Assembly: GCF_000786695.1 (NCBI RefSeq)
Contig: NZ_CP009962.1
Coordinates: 2,294,001-2,358,000 of the forward strand
DNA length: 64,000 nt
DNA from: Collimonas arenae
GTDB taxonomy: Bacteria > Pseudomonadota > Gammaproteobacteria > Burkholderiales > Burkholderiaceae_D
Direction of reading: 5' to 3'
The position numbers and the translations under genes were made by a program. Shown one piece after another: positions 50,701 through 59,100 of the stretch (position 1 is its first letter; every line of letters begins with the position of its first letter). The notes below the pieces were generated by a model, which was given only the letters and a program-made list of their open reading frames with translations, searched no databases and was not told the origin of the DNA.

Positions 50701-51502
50701 TGCTGCCGCGAATGGCGCCATGCTGGGTGGAACCATCATGGGTGGTTCCAACGGCGACGGCACAGTCCAGACCCTCGGCACCAGTGGTGCTGTCGTGAAG
50801 ACGGTTACCCCTTCAACCTGTACCACCGTCAGCGGCATTGATGCAACTGGAACAGGCCTGTGCGCGCAAGCGACTAAAGATGGCGCCACAGCGCTTGGCT
50901 CCAACGCGCAAGCGACCGCTACCAATACCACTGCGGTTGGTTTCCGCGCGTTGGCCTCCTCGGCGGGTGCTGTGGCGCTCGGTTATAACGCCCAGGCCAC
51001 CGGCGATCCTACCGTGGCAATCGGCTATAACTCGCTTGCCGCCGGCAATAACTCTGTGGCGATGGGGGCAGGAGCGCAAGCAACCGGCACCAATTCCGTA
51101 GCGCTGGGTGCCGGTTCCGTAGCCGATCAGGACAATACGGTGTCTGTAGGTGCTCCTGGCAGTGAGCGCCGTATCACCAACGTGGCCGCTGGCGTCAATC
51201 CGACCGATGCAGTGAATGTCTCGCAATTGACTAACGTTCAAAATCAGGTCGGCAATGTTCAACGCATCGCTTATTCGGGTATTGCCATGAGCATGGCGAT
51301 GTCAGGTGCGGTCATGCCGACGCTGGAGGCCGGTGACAAAGGTGTTGGCGTCGGTCTTGGCTCCTACCAAGGCTATAGTTCGGTGGCTCTGCAGTTCAAG
51401 GCTGTCAGCAAGAGCGGCAACAGTGCCTGGGGCGGCGGTATTAGTACGACTACCAGCGGTGGCGTAGGCGTCAACGTTGGTTTCGGTTTCAAGTGGAAAT
51501 AA
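41711..51502 (+). CDS. giant trimeric autotransporter adhesin (YadA/Hia type), copy 1
   Basis: A 3263-residue type Vc autotransporter. An extended signal peptide (ESPR, MNKIFRVIWNKATGQWCVVG, then a hydrophobic core to ADTAWA at residue 73) is followed by a small N-terminal head with two Cys (74-180) and a neck (LTNVAAGTVATDGVNFSQL). A coiled-coil repeat stalk spans about 200-2815, and a connector about 2830-2880 (VQYDNPGHTSVTLGG). A second stalk precedes a YadA-type left-handed beta-roll head (about 3055-3150, ATALGSNAQATATNTTAVGF). The neck ITNVAAGVNPTDAVNVSQL and a C-terminal membrane anchor (about 3185-3263) end the protein. Trimers of such anchors export the passenger, and the protein would mediate adhesion or aggregation. 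The chain ends FKWK, with Lys rather than an aromatic residue last. Confidence 0.97.
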   Translation: MNKIFRVIWNKATGQWCVVGELAKSQSKGRSCVEVSSNAQSFASIAQRGAIRQIAQNIAAIFLMGALADTAWAGSIGNCSGNVGGVNTWGIVGTGNWVQGTWSGTEGNCGSGTGVIISEATNGNGGIAGSDAYMWIGATGNNATGVITLYGPSGINFKGNTAVTGTFSSSGLATFSSGASLAGNKLTNVAAGTVATDGVNFSQLTSLSTSTSTGLSTTNSNVTSLSTSASTGITSLSTSLSTTNSNVTSLSTSASTGISTNASKIGSLSTSASTGITSLSTGLSTTNSNVTSLSTSASTGITSLSTGLSTTNSSVTSLSTSASTGITSLSTGLSTTNSNLTSLSTSASTGITSLSTGLSTTNSNVASLSTSASTGITSLSSGLSTTNSNVTSLSTSASTGIALLSTGLSSVNSNVTSLSTSTSTGISTNASNIGSLSTGLSTTNSNVTSLSTSTSTGISTNASNIGSLSTSTSTGISTNASNIGSLLTGLSTTNSNVTSLSTSASTGIALLSTGLSSVNSNVTSLSTSTSTGISTNASNIGSLSTGLSTTNSNVTSLSTSASTGISTNASNIGSLSTGLSTTNSNVTSLSTSTSTGISTNASNIGSLSTGLSTTNSNVTSLSTSTSTGISTNASNIGSLSTGLSTTNSNVTSLSTSASTGISTNASNIGSLSTGLSTTNSNVTSLSTSASTGISTNASNIGSLSTGLSTTNSNVTSLSTSASTGIALLSTGLSSVNSNVTSLSTSASTGISTNASNIGSLSTGLSTTNSNVTSLSTSTSTGISTNASNIGSLSTGLSTTNSNVTSLSTSASTGISTNASNIGSLSTGLSTTNSNVTSLSTSASTGISTNASNIGSLSTGLSTTNSNVTSLSTSTSTGISTNASNIGSLSTGLSTTNSNVTSLSTSTSTGISTNASNIGSLSTGLSTTNSNVTSLSTSTSTGISTNASNIGSLSTGLSTTNNNVTSLSTSTSTGISTNASNIGSLSTGLSTTNSNVASLSTSTSTGISTNASNIGSLSTGLSTTNSNVTSLSTSTSTGISTNASNIGSLSTGLSTTNSNVTSLSTSASTGISINASNIGSLSTGLSTTNSNVTSLSTSTSTGISTNASNIGSLSTGLSTTNSNVTSLSTSASTGISTNASNIGSLSTGLSTTNSNVTSLSTSTSTGISTNASNIGSLSTGLSTTNSNVTSLSTSTSTGISTNASNIGSLSTGLSTTNSNVTSLSTSTSTGISTNASNIGSLSTGLSTTNSNVTSLSTSTSTGISTNASNIGSLSTGLSTTNSNVTSLSTSTSTGISTNASNIGSLSTGLSTTNSNVISLSTSTSTGISTNASNIGSLSTGLSTTNSNVTSLSTSTSTGISTNASNIGSLSTGLSTTNSNVTSLSTSTSTGISTNASNIGSLSTGLSTTNSNVTSLSTSTSTGISTNASNIGSLSTGLSTTNSNVTSLSTSTSTGISTNASNIGSLSTGLSTTNSNVTSLSTSTSTGISTNASNIGSLSTGLSTTNSNVTSLSTSTSTGISTNASNIGSLSTGLSTTNSNVTSLSTSTSTGISTNASNIGSLSTGLSTTNSNVTSLSTSTSTGISTNASNIGSLSTGLSTTNSNVTSLSTSTSTGISTNASNIGSLSTGLSTTNSNVTSLSTSTSTGISTNASNIGSLSTGLSTTNSNVTSLSTSTSTGISTNASNIGSLSTGLSTTNSNVISLSTSTSTGISTNASNIGSLSTGLSTTNSNVTSLSTSTSTGISTNASNIGSLSTGLSTTNSNVTSLSTSTSTGISTNASNIGSLSTGLSTTNSNVTSLSTSTSTGISTNASNIGSLSTGLSTTNSNVTSLSTSTSTGISTNASNIGSLSTGLSTTNSNVTSLSTSTSTGISTNASNIGSLSTGLSTTNSNVTSLSTSTSTGISTNASNIGSLSTGLSTTNSNVTSLSTSTSTGISTNASNIGSLSTSTSTGISTNASNIGSLSTGLSTTNSNVTSLSTSTSTGISTNASNIGSLSTGLSTTNSNVTSLSTSTSTGISTNASNIGSLSTSTSTGISTNASNIGSLSTGLSTTNSNVTSLSTSTSTGISTNASNIGSLSTGLSTTNSNVTSLSTSTSTGISTNASNIGSLSTGLSTTNSNVTSLSTSTSTGISTNASNIGSLSTGLSTTNSNVTSLSTSTSTGISTNASNIGSLSTGLSTTNSNVTSLSTSTSTGISTNASNIGSLSTGLSTTNSNVTSLSTSTSTGISTNASNIGSLSTGLSTTNSNVTSLSTSTSTGISTNASNIGSLSTGLSTINSNVTSLSTSTSTGISTNTSSISSLSTSTSTGISTNASNIGSLSTGLSTTNSNVTSLSTSTSTGISTNASNIGSLSTGLSTTNSNVTFLSTSASTGISTNASNIGSLSTGLSTTNSNATSLSTSTSTGISTNASNIGSLSTGLSTTNSNVTSLSTSASTGISTNASNIGSLSTGLSTTNSNVTSLSTSASTGISTNASNIGSLSTGLSTTNSNVTSLSTSTSTGISTNASNIGSLSTGLSTTNSSVASLSTSTSTGISTNASNIGSLSTGLSTTNSNVTSLSTSTSTGISTNASNIGSLSTGLSTTNSNVTSLSTSASTGISTNASNIGSLSTGLSTTNSNVTSLSTSTSTGISTNASNIGSLSTGLSTTNSNVTSLSTSASTGISTNASNIGSLSTGLSTTNSNVTSLSTSASTGISTNASNIGSLSTSTSTGISTNASNIGSLSTGLSTTNSNVTSLSTSTSTGISTNASNIGSLSTSTSTGISTNASNIGSLSTGLSTTNSNVTSLSTSTSTGISTNASNIGSLSTGLNATNSNLTSLSTSTSTGFASLSTGVANSVQYDNPGHTSVTLGGVGATTPVTLTNVAAGVKPTDAVNFSQLSSLSTSTSSGLSTATSGIASLSTGLSTTNSNVTSLSTGLSNTNSNMSSLSTATSTGFSTAASGISSLSTGLSSTNSNVASLSTGLLSLSTGLSQIGSLSTGLVAAVAGNAALKPLADASNAAAANGAMLGGTIMGGSNGDGTVQTLGTSGAVVKTVTPSTCTTVSGIDATGTGLCAQATKDGATALGSNAQATATNTTAVGFRALASSAGAVALGYNAQATGDPTVAIGYNSLAAGNNSVAMGAGAQATGTNSVALGAGSVADQDNTVSVGAPGSERRITNVAAGVNPTDAVNVSQLTNVQNQVGNVQRIAYSGIAMSMAMSGAVMPTLEAGDKGVGVGLGSYQGYSSVALQFKAVSKSGNSAWGGGISTTTSGGVGVNVGFGFKWK
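42310..50150 (+). repeat. ~7.8-kb coding tandem repeat, 96-bp principal unit (adhesin 1)
   Basis: The array encodes mostly 32-residue units (96 bp) plus 25- and 18-residue variants. By length it is equivalent to about 80 principal units. A typical sub-unit is LSTSTSTGISTNASNIGS, usually followed by a 14-residue block ending NSNVTS. Longer duplications are visible: about 45410-46360 recurs at 46562-47512 (offset 1152 bp, exactly 12 units) and 47930 onward recurs at 48218 (offset 288 bp, 3 units). Confidence 0.95.
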
Positions 51503-51525
51503 AAATTTCTATTGGAAGCATATCT

Positions 51526-51561
51526 GTGCGGGTGTGATCTCCCATGCCCGCACGTATTTTA
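51526..51561 (+). terminator. terminator after adhesin 1
   Basis: An 11-bp stem with two G-U pairs (51526-51536 with 51543-51553) is followed by GTATTTTA, starting 23 bp after the adhesin stop. It has the right position and form for an intrinsic terminator. Confidence 0.65.
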
Positions 51562-51669
51562 CGCACAGCGATATTCACATTTTCAAGCAAACGCTACTAG
51601 TTCGACTAACGGTTATTTTTGAGTCGAGGTAATCGTTTGAAATCAATTTAGTTAGTTCAACCTTGGAGA

Positions 51670-51960
51670 ATGATCGGAATTCTTCAAGGAAAGCAGTGTG
51701 AAAAGCTGGAACCACTCCTGGCGGGAAAAGGGGGAGGGCTGTAGGACTCATGGTCGTAACAAGCATCTATTTATCGATGCAGTGCTATGGCGAGTGGTTG
51801 AGCAATGTGCTTGGCGCAAATTGTCTGCTAGGTTTGGGAAATAGAACATCGTTTATATGCGCTTCAAGCGATCGAATGGAAGTGGCGTCTGGCGTCGTTT
51901 AGCAGGGGATTTGCACGATGCCAGAATTGCAGGCATTCATGCAGACAATTGCTGCATATA
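51670..51960 (+). pseudogene. broken DUF4096 (IS5-type transposase N-domain) gene after adhesin 1
   Basis: Reading from ATG 51670 gives MIGILQGKQCEKLEPLLAGK, then a stop. After a frame change the homologous domain continues as RTHGRNKHLFIDAVLW and, after another in-frame stop, IVYMRFKRSNGSGVWRRLAG. It aligns with the intact gene at 60121, which lies in the same position after adhesin 2. At least one frameshift and two stops show it is inactive. Confidence 0.8.
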
Positions 51961-52041
51961 GGGACGAAATGATTTGCTAGCAGATGTGGAGGGCGAATCG
52001 GAAAAATCAACGTGATTGACCTGTTCCTTAAATTAATACTG

Positions 52042-52650
52042 AACCGAGAAGTCGCACGGGCGAAACTGATCGGTTGAATCCGTCTCAGCTTTTAGTAGAA
52101 ATTTCCGACTCCATTGCCCCGTCAGACATGGTGCTTTTCCTTGCCTGACGGTGAATTCTGCCGGCGTCGCCCATTGTAATGCAGAGTGAGGGTGGCTTTC
52201 ATTACAGTCCTGACGCCATTCTTCAATCTTGTCGCTGACGTCGTCAAGCGACAGAAACCAATGCGTATTCAGGCACTCCCAACGGAACCGTCCGTTAAAG
52301 CTTTCGATCTGTGCGTTGTCGGTCGACGTGCCTGGTGGCTGAAGTCTAGCTCAACACCACGTTCATACGCCATCGGTCCATCACCTTGGAAATGAATGCG
52401 CTACCGTTGTCGGCCTTGATCGTTGCCGGCAAGCCGCGCTGCGCAGCGATGCGATTCAATGCATTGATGACATCTTCTCCCTTTAACTTTGTCCGACCTC
52501 GATCGCCAGGTATTCGCGTTTGTAATTGATTGTCAACGACAGTCATTGCCATCGGGCATCGTCCGTCGAACCGAGCATCCGCGACGAAACTCATGCTCCA
52601 GATCTGGTTCATCGCGGCCACGAGGTATTTCGGCTGATGCAGGTGTGCGG
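52042..52650 (-). pseudogene. IS3-family transposase (OrfB) fragment
   Basis: The minus strand encodes the catalytic half of an IS3-type OrfB in broken frames: NQIWSMSFVADARFDGR, LKGEDVINALNRIAAQRGLP, TIKADNGSAFISKVMDRW (second catalytic Asp). After frameshifts, DNAQIESFNGRFRWECLNTH follows with the catalytic Glu, then WRQDCNESHPHSALQWATPA. OrfA and the N-terminal part of OrfB are missing. It separates the two adhesin loci and ends near the conserved leader of adhesin 2, so it may have inserted after the duplication. Confidence 0.85.
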
Positions 52651-52730
52651 CGTTGTTTCTCCTGGGCTATTTAAACTGCAGCGACAGCGTCTCTTCCTTT
52701 GTTTTTCTCCCAATTCCTCAGTAGGCGCAA

Positions 52731-53107
52731 TGTGAAGTTAGATGTCACTGCGGCAATAATGTGTAAATTTAAAGCAACAAATGCTGACTGAATGTTGGCG
52801 AAATTTTGACGGTCGCAAACAGCAAAGCAACGAATGTTGGCGGCTTGTTGACCATTTGGTTAAGCATTGTCCAGTAGTGTATTTTTTCTAAAAATCCCCT
52901 CTACACTTCCAACCATTCATAGCGCCGTCGATGGGCGATTCACCTGGGAATAATTCCTTGGAGCTCCGTAAGCGTCGTGTCGCAGGTTCAATTTCTTGAG
53001 CGTTGATAGAGGAAATTGGACCAATTTACCGGCAGCAAAAACACCATTTCTCATGGCTGGCTGAGTCTGAATTTCAATCTTATTGCGCGTATCGCGGGAG
53101 TGTAAAA
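52731..53107 (+). repeat. conserved leader of adhesin 2 (homologous to 41330-41710)
   Basis: Same blocks in the same order as the leader of adhesin 1, with scattered substitutions and small indels. The reading frame happens to be open upstream of the adhesin ATG here but is interrupted by a stop in the first leader. This supports translation starting at the MNKI of the ESPR and not earlier. The ribosome site GGGAG is retained. Confidence 0.7.
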
Positions 53108-56100
53108 ATGAACAAGATCTATCGGGTTATCTGGAGCAAAATCACGGGCGACTATTGCGTGGTGGGTGAATTTGCAAAAAGTGGGGGCAAGGGCAAGAGT
53201 AATATTTCGGTGTCGCAATCCAGCAAAATATCTGAAGCGGTGGAGCGGAATTTTTCTGTGAAGGTCATAGCTAGAAATATTGCGGCTATCTTTCTTTTAG
53301 GTATTTTGACGGATACGGCGTGGGCTGGCTACATGGCGAATTGCCCAGGAAACGGCGGTAATGTTTGGCAACTCTGGGGTGTTAGTAGCGGCTGGACCGC
53401 CGGGGCAGCTAATGTCGGTGAAGGGGCTTGTGCATCCACGGCAACAGGGGTGATCTTATCAGAGGCTCCCGGTGGAAATGGCACTGGAACAACTGCGTAT
53501 CTGCAGGTTGGTCAATCGGGGACTGGTACGACGAGTACTATTACTGGAGCCATCACACTTTATGGCCCGGCAGGTATAAATTTAAAAGGCAACACGGCTG
53601 TGACCGGGACATTTTCCAGTAGTGGTCTTGCGACGTTTAACGGCGGAGCAAGTCTGGCAGGAAATAAGCTTACTAATGTCGCCGCCGGCACGGTAGCAAC
53701 TGACGGAGTGAATTTTGGCCAACTAACCTCGCTATCGACTTCGACATCGAGCGGCATCAGCACCAACGCTAGCAACATCGGTTCGTTGTCGACGGGGCTG
53801 AGCACGACCAACAGCAATGTGACCTCGTTGTCGACCTCAGCGTCGACGGGCATTACCTCGTTGTCCACTGGTTTGAGCGCCACCAATAGCAATGTGACCT
53901 CGCTGTCGACATCGGCTTCGACTGGCATCACTTCGTTATCTACTGGCTTGAGCACGACCAATAGCAATGTGACGTCGCTGTCAACCTCGGCGTCGACGGG
54001 CATTACCTCGTTGTCCACTGGTTTGAGCGCCACCAATAGCAATGTGACCTCGCTGTCGACTTCGGCTTCGACTGGTATTACTTCGCTGTCAACGGGTCTG
54101 AGCACGACCAACAGCAATGTGACGTCGTTGTCGACCTCGGCTTCGACTGGTATCACTTCGCTGTCAACGGGGCTGAGCACGACCAATAGCAATGTGACGT
54201 CGTTGTCGACTTCGACTTCGACTGGTATCACTTCGCTTTCAACGGGCCTGAGCACGACCAATAGCAACGTGACGTCGCTGTCGACCTCGGCATCGACCGG
54301 GATCAGCACCAACGCCAGCAACATTGGCTCCTTGTCAACGGGGTTGAGCACCACCAACAGCAACGTGACTTCGTTGTCGACGTCGACCTCGACAGGGATC
54401 AGCACTAACGCCAGCAACATCGGCTCGTTGTCCACTGGCCTGAGCACAACAAACAGCAACGTAGCCTCGCTGTCGACTTCGGCATCGACCGGCATCAGCA
54501 CCAACGCCAGCAATATCGGTTCGCTGTCGACCGGTCTGAGCACGGCCAATAGCAATGTGACGTCGTTGTCGACGTCAACATCGACCGGCATCAGCACCAA
54601 CGCCAGCAATATCGGTTCCTTGTCGACTGGCCTGAGCACGACCAATAGCAATGTGACGTCGTTGTCGACTTCTGCCTCGACAGGTATCAGCACGAACGCC
54701 AGCAACATCGGTTCGCTGTCGACGGGTCTGAGCACGACCAACAGCAATGTGACTTCGCTGTCGACCTCGACCTCGACTGGTATCAGCACCAACGCCAGCA
54801 ACATCGGCTCCTTGTCGACTGGTTTGAGCACGACCAACAGCAATGTGACTTCGCTGTCGACATCGACTTCGACAGGGATTAGCACCAACGCCAGCAACAT
54901 CGGCTCGTTGTCGACCGGCCTGAGCACCACGAACAGCAATGTGACTTCGTTGTCGACCTCGACCTCGACCGGCATTAGCACCAACGCCAGCAATATCGGC
55001 TCGTTGTCGACCGGCCTGAGTACGACCAATAGCAATGTGACATCGCTCTCGACCTCGACTTCTACCGGCATCAGCACTAACGCCAGCAACATCGGTTCGC
55101 TGTCGACTGGTCTGAGCACGACCAATAGTAATGTGAGCTCGCTGTCGACTTCTGCCTCGACCGGCATCAGCACGAACGCCAGCAATATCGGCTCGCTGTC
55201 CACTGGCTTGAGCACGACCAACAGCAATGTGACGTCGCTCTCGACGTCAACCTCGACAGGGATCAGCACCAACGCCAGCAACATCGGTTCGTTGTCCACT
55301 GGCCTGAGCACGACCAACAGCAACGTGACCTCGCTGTCGACCTCGACCTCGACCGGCATCAGCACCAACGCCAGTAACATTGGTTCGCTGTCGACGGGTC
55401 TGAGCACGACCAACAGCAATGTGACTTCGCTGTCGACCTCGACCTCGACAGGGATTAGCACCAACGCCAGCAACATCGGCTCGTTGTCGACTGGCCTGAG
55501 CACGACTAACAGCAATGTGACCTCGCTGTCGACGTCAACCTCGACAGGAATCAGCACCAACGCCAGCAACATCGGTTCCTTGTCCACTGGCTTGAGCACG
55601 ACCAACAGCAATGTGACGTCGCTCTCGACGTCAACCTCGACCGGGATCAGTACCAACGCCAGCAACATCGGTTCGTTGTCGACTGGTCTGAGCACGACCA
55701 ATAGTAATGTGAGCTCGCTGTCGACTTCTGCCTCGACCGGCATCAGCACGAACGCCAGCAACATCGGCTCGCTGTCGACAGGTCTGAGCACCACCAACAG
55801 CAATGTGACGTCGCTGTCGACATCAACTTCGACCGGTATCAGCACCAATGCCAGCAATATCGGCTCCTTGTCGACTGGCCTGAGCACCACCAACAGTAAC
55901 GTGACTTCGCTGTCGACATCGACCTCGACGGGCATCAGCACCAACGCCAGCAATATCGGCTCGCTGTCCACCGGCCTGAACACAACGAATAGCAATGTGA
56001 CGTCGCTGTCGACGTCGGCATCGACCGGCATCAGCACCAACGCCAGCAACATTGGTTCGTTGTCGACGGGCCTGAGCACCACCAACAGTAACGTGACCTC

Positions 56101-59100
56101 GCTGTCGACATCGACCTCGACAGGGATCAGTACCAACGCCAGCAACATTGATTCGCTGTCGACGTCTACGTCAACTGGCATCAGCACCAACGCCAGCAAC
56201 ATCGGTTCCTTGTTGACTGGTCTGAGCACCACCAATAGCAATGTGACGTCGCTGTCGACTTCAGCATCAACAGGGATCAGCACCAACGCCAGCAATATCG
56301 GCTCGTTGTCGACTGGCTTGAGCACCACCAACAGCAATGTGACGTCCTTGTCGACGTCCGCCTCGACTGGCATCAGCACCAACGCCAGCAATATTGGTTC
56401 GCTGTCGACGTCGACATCAACAGGGATCAGCACCAACGCCAGCAATATCGGTTCGCTGTCGACAGGATTGAGCACGACCAACAGCAACGTGACGTCGTTG
56501 TCGACTTCGACCTCGACAGGGATCAGCACCAACGCTAGCAACATTGGTTCGCTGTCGACTGGTTTGAGCACCACCAACAGCAATGTGACCTCGCTGTCGA
56601 CGTCAACCTCGACAGGGATTAGCACCAACGCCAGCAATATCGGTTCCTTGTCCACCGGTCTGAGCACGACCAACAGCAACGTGACGTCGTTGTCGACCTC
56701 GACCTCGACCGGCATCAGCACCAACGCCAGCAACATCGGCTCCTTATCGACCGGCCTGAGCACCACCAACAGTAATGTGACATCGCTGTCGACATCGGCT
56801 TCGACCGGCATCAGCACCAACGCTAGCAACATTGGTTCGCTGTCGACGTCGACATCAACAGGGATCAGCACCAACGCCAGCAACATTGGCTCGCTGTCCA
56901 CTGGCTTGAGCACCACCAATAGCAACGTGACCTCGCTGTCGACTTCGACCTCGACAGGGATCAGCACCAACGCCAGCAATATCGGTTCGCTGTCGACAGG
57001 TCTGAGCACCACCAACAGCAACGTGACATCGCTGTCGACCTCAACATCGACAGGGATCAGCACCAATGCCAGCAATATCGGCTCGTTGTCAACTGGCTTG
57101 AGCACGACCAACAGCAACGTGACGTCGCTGTCGACCTCAACATCGACAGGCATCAGCACGAACGCCAGCAATATTGGTTCGTTGTCGACCGGTCTGAGCA
57201 CAACCAACAGCAATGTGATCTCGCTGTCGACGTCCACCTCGACGGGGATCAGCACCAACGCCAGCAACATTGGTTCGCTGTCCACCGGCTTGAGCACGAC
57301 CAACAGCAACGTGACCTCACTGTCGACCTCGACCTCAACCGGTATCAGCACCAACGCCAGCAACATTGGTTCGCTGTCCACCGGCTTGAGCACGACCAAC
57401 AGCAACGTGACGTCGCTGTCGACATCGGCTTCGACCGGCATCAGCACCAACGCCAGCAACATCGGTTCGTTGTCGACCGGCCTGAGCACGACCAATAGCA
57501 ATGTGACGTCGTTGTCTACGTCGACATCGACAGGCATCAGCACGAACGCCAGCAACATCGGTTCGTTGTCCACGGGCCTGAGCACGACCAATAACAACGT
57601 GACCTCGCTGTCGACGTCCGCCTCGACTGGCATCAGCACGAATGCCAGCAACATCGGTTCCTTGTCAACAGGCTTGAGCACGACCAACAGCAACGTGACC
57701 TCGTTGTCGACTTCGACGTCGACAGGGATCAGCACGAACGCCAGTAACATTGGTTCGCTGTCGACCGGCCTGAGCACGACCAACAGCAATGTGACGTCGT
57801 TGTCCACGTCGACCTCGACCGGAATCAGCACCAACGCCAGCAACATCGGTTCGCTGTCGACCGGCCTGAGCACGACCAACAGCAATGTGACGTCGTTGTC
57901 CACGTCGACCTCGACCGGCATCAGCACCAACGCCAGCAATATCGGTTCGTTGTCGACCGGCCTGAGCACGACCAACAGCAATGTGACGTCGTTGTCCACG
58001 TCGACCTCGACCGGCATCAGCACCAACGCCAGCAACATCGGTTCGTTGTCGACTGGCTTGAGCACCACCAACAGCAACGTAACGTCGTTGTCGACGTCGA
58101 CCTCGACAGGGATCAGCACCAACGCCAGCAATATCGGTTCCTTGTCCACTGGCTTGAGCACCACCAACAGCAACGTGACATCGCTGTCGACATCGACTTC
58201 GACCGGCATCAGCACTAACGCCAGCAATATCGGTTCGCTGTCGACAGGTCTGAGTACAACGAACAGCAACGTGACCTCGTTGTCGACTTCGGCGTCGACA
58301 GGGATCAGCACGAACGCCAGTAACATCGGTTCGCTGTCGACTGGTTTGAGCACCACCAATAGCAATGTGATTTCCCTGTCGACGTCGACGTCGACAGGGA
58401 TCAGCACCAACGCCAGCAACATTGGTTCGCTGTCCACTGGCCTGAGCACGACCAACAGCAACGTGACCTCGTTGTCGACTTCTGCCTCGACCGGCATCAG
58501 CACCAACGCCAGCAATATCGGTTCCTTGTCCACTGGCCTGAACACAACGAATAGCAATTTGACTTCATTGTCGACGTCGACATCAACGGGGTTCGCTTCC
58601 TTGTCTACTGGTGTTGCAAATTCAGTTCAGTACGACAATCCTGGTCACACCAGCGTTACATTGGGTGGAGTCGGCGCGACTACACCGGTGACGTTGACTA
58701 ACGTTGCGGCTGGTGTGAAGCCAACAGATGCGGTCAATTTCAGTCAGTTATCGTCTCTGTCGACATCGACTTCGAGCGGCCTGAGTACGGCGACAAGCGG
58801 CATCGCTTCCTTGTCGACCGGCTTGAGCACGACTAACAGCAACGTGACATCGCTGTCGACTGGTTTGAGTAATACCAACAGTAATATGTCATCGCTGTCC
58901 ACAGCAACTTCAACTGGCTTCAGCACTGCTGCAAGTGGTATTTCTTCGTTGTCCACCGGTTTGAGCAGCACCAACAGCAACGTGGCGTCGTTGTCGACGG
59001 GATTGTTGTCCTTGTCGACGGGGCTAAGTCAAATTGGCTCTCTGTCAACTGGCCTGGTGGCTGCGGTGGCTGGAAATGCAGCGCTGAAGCCACTGGCGGA

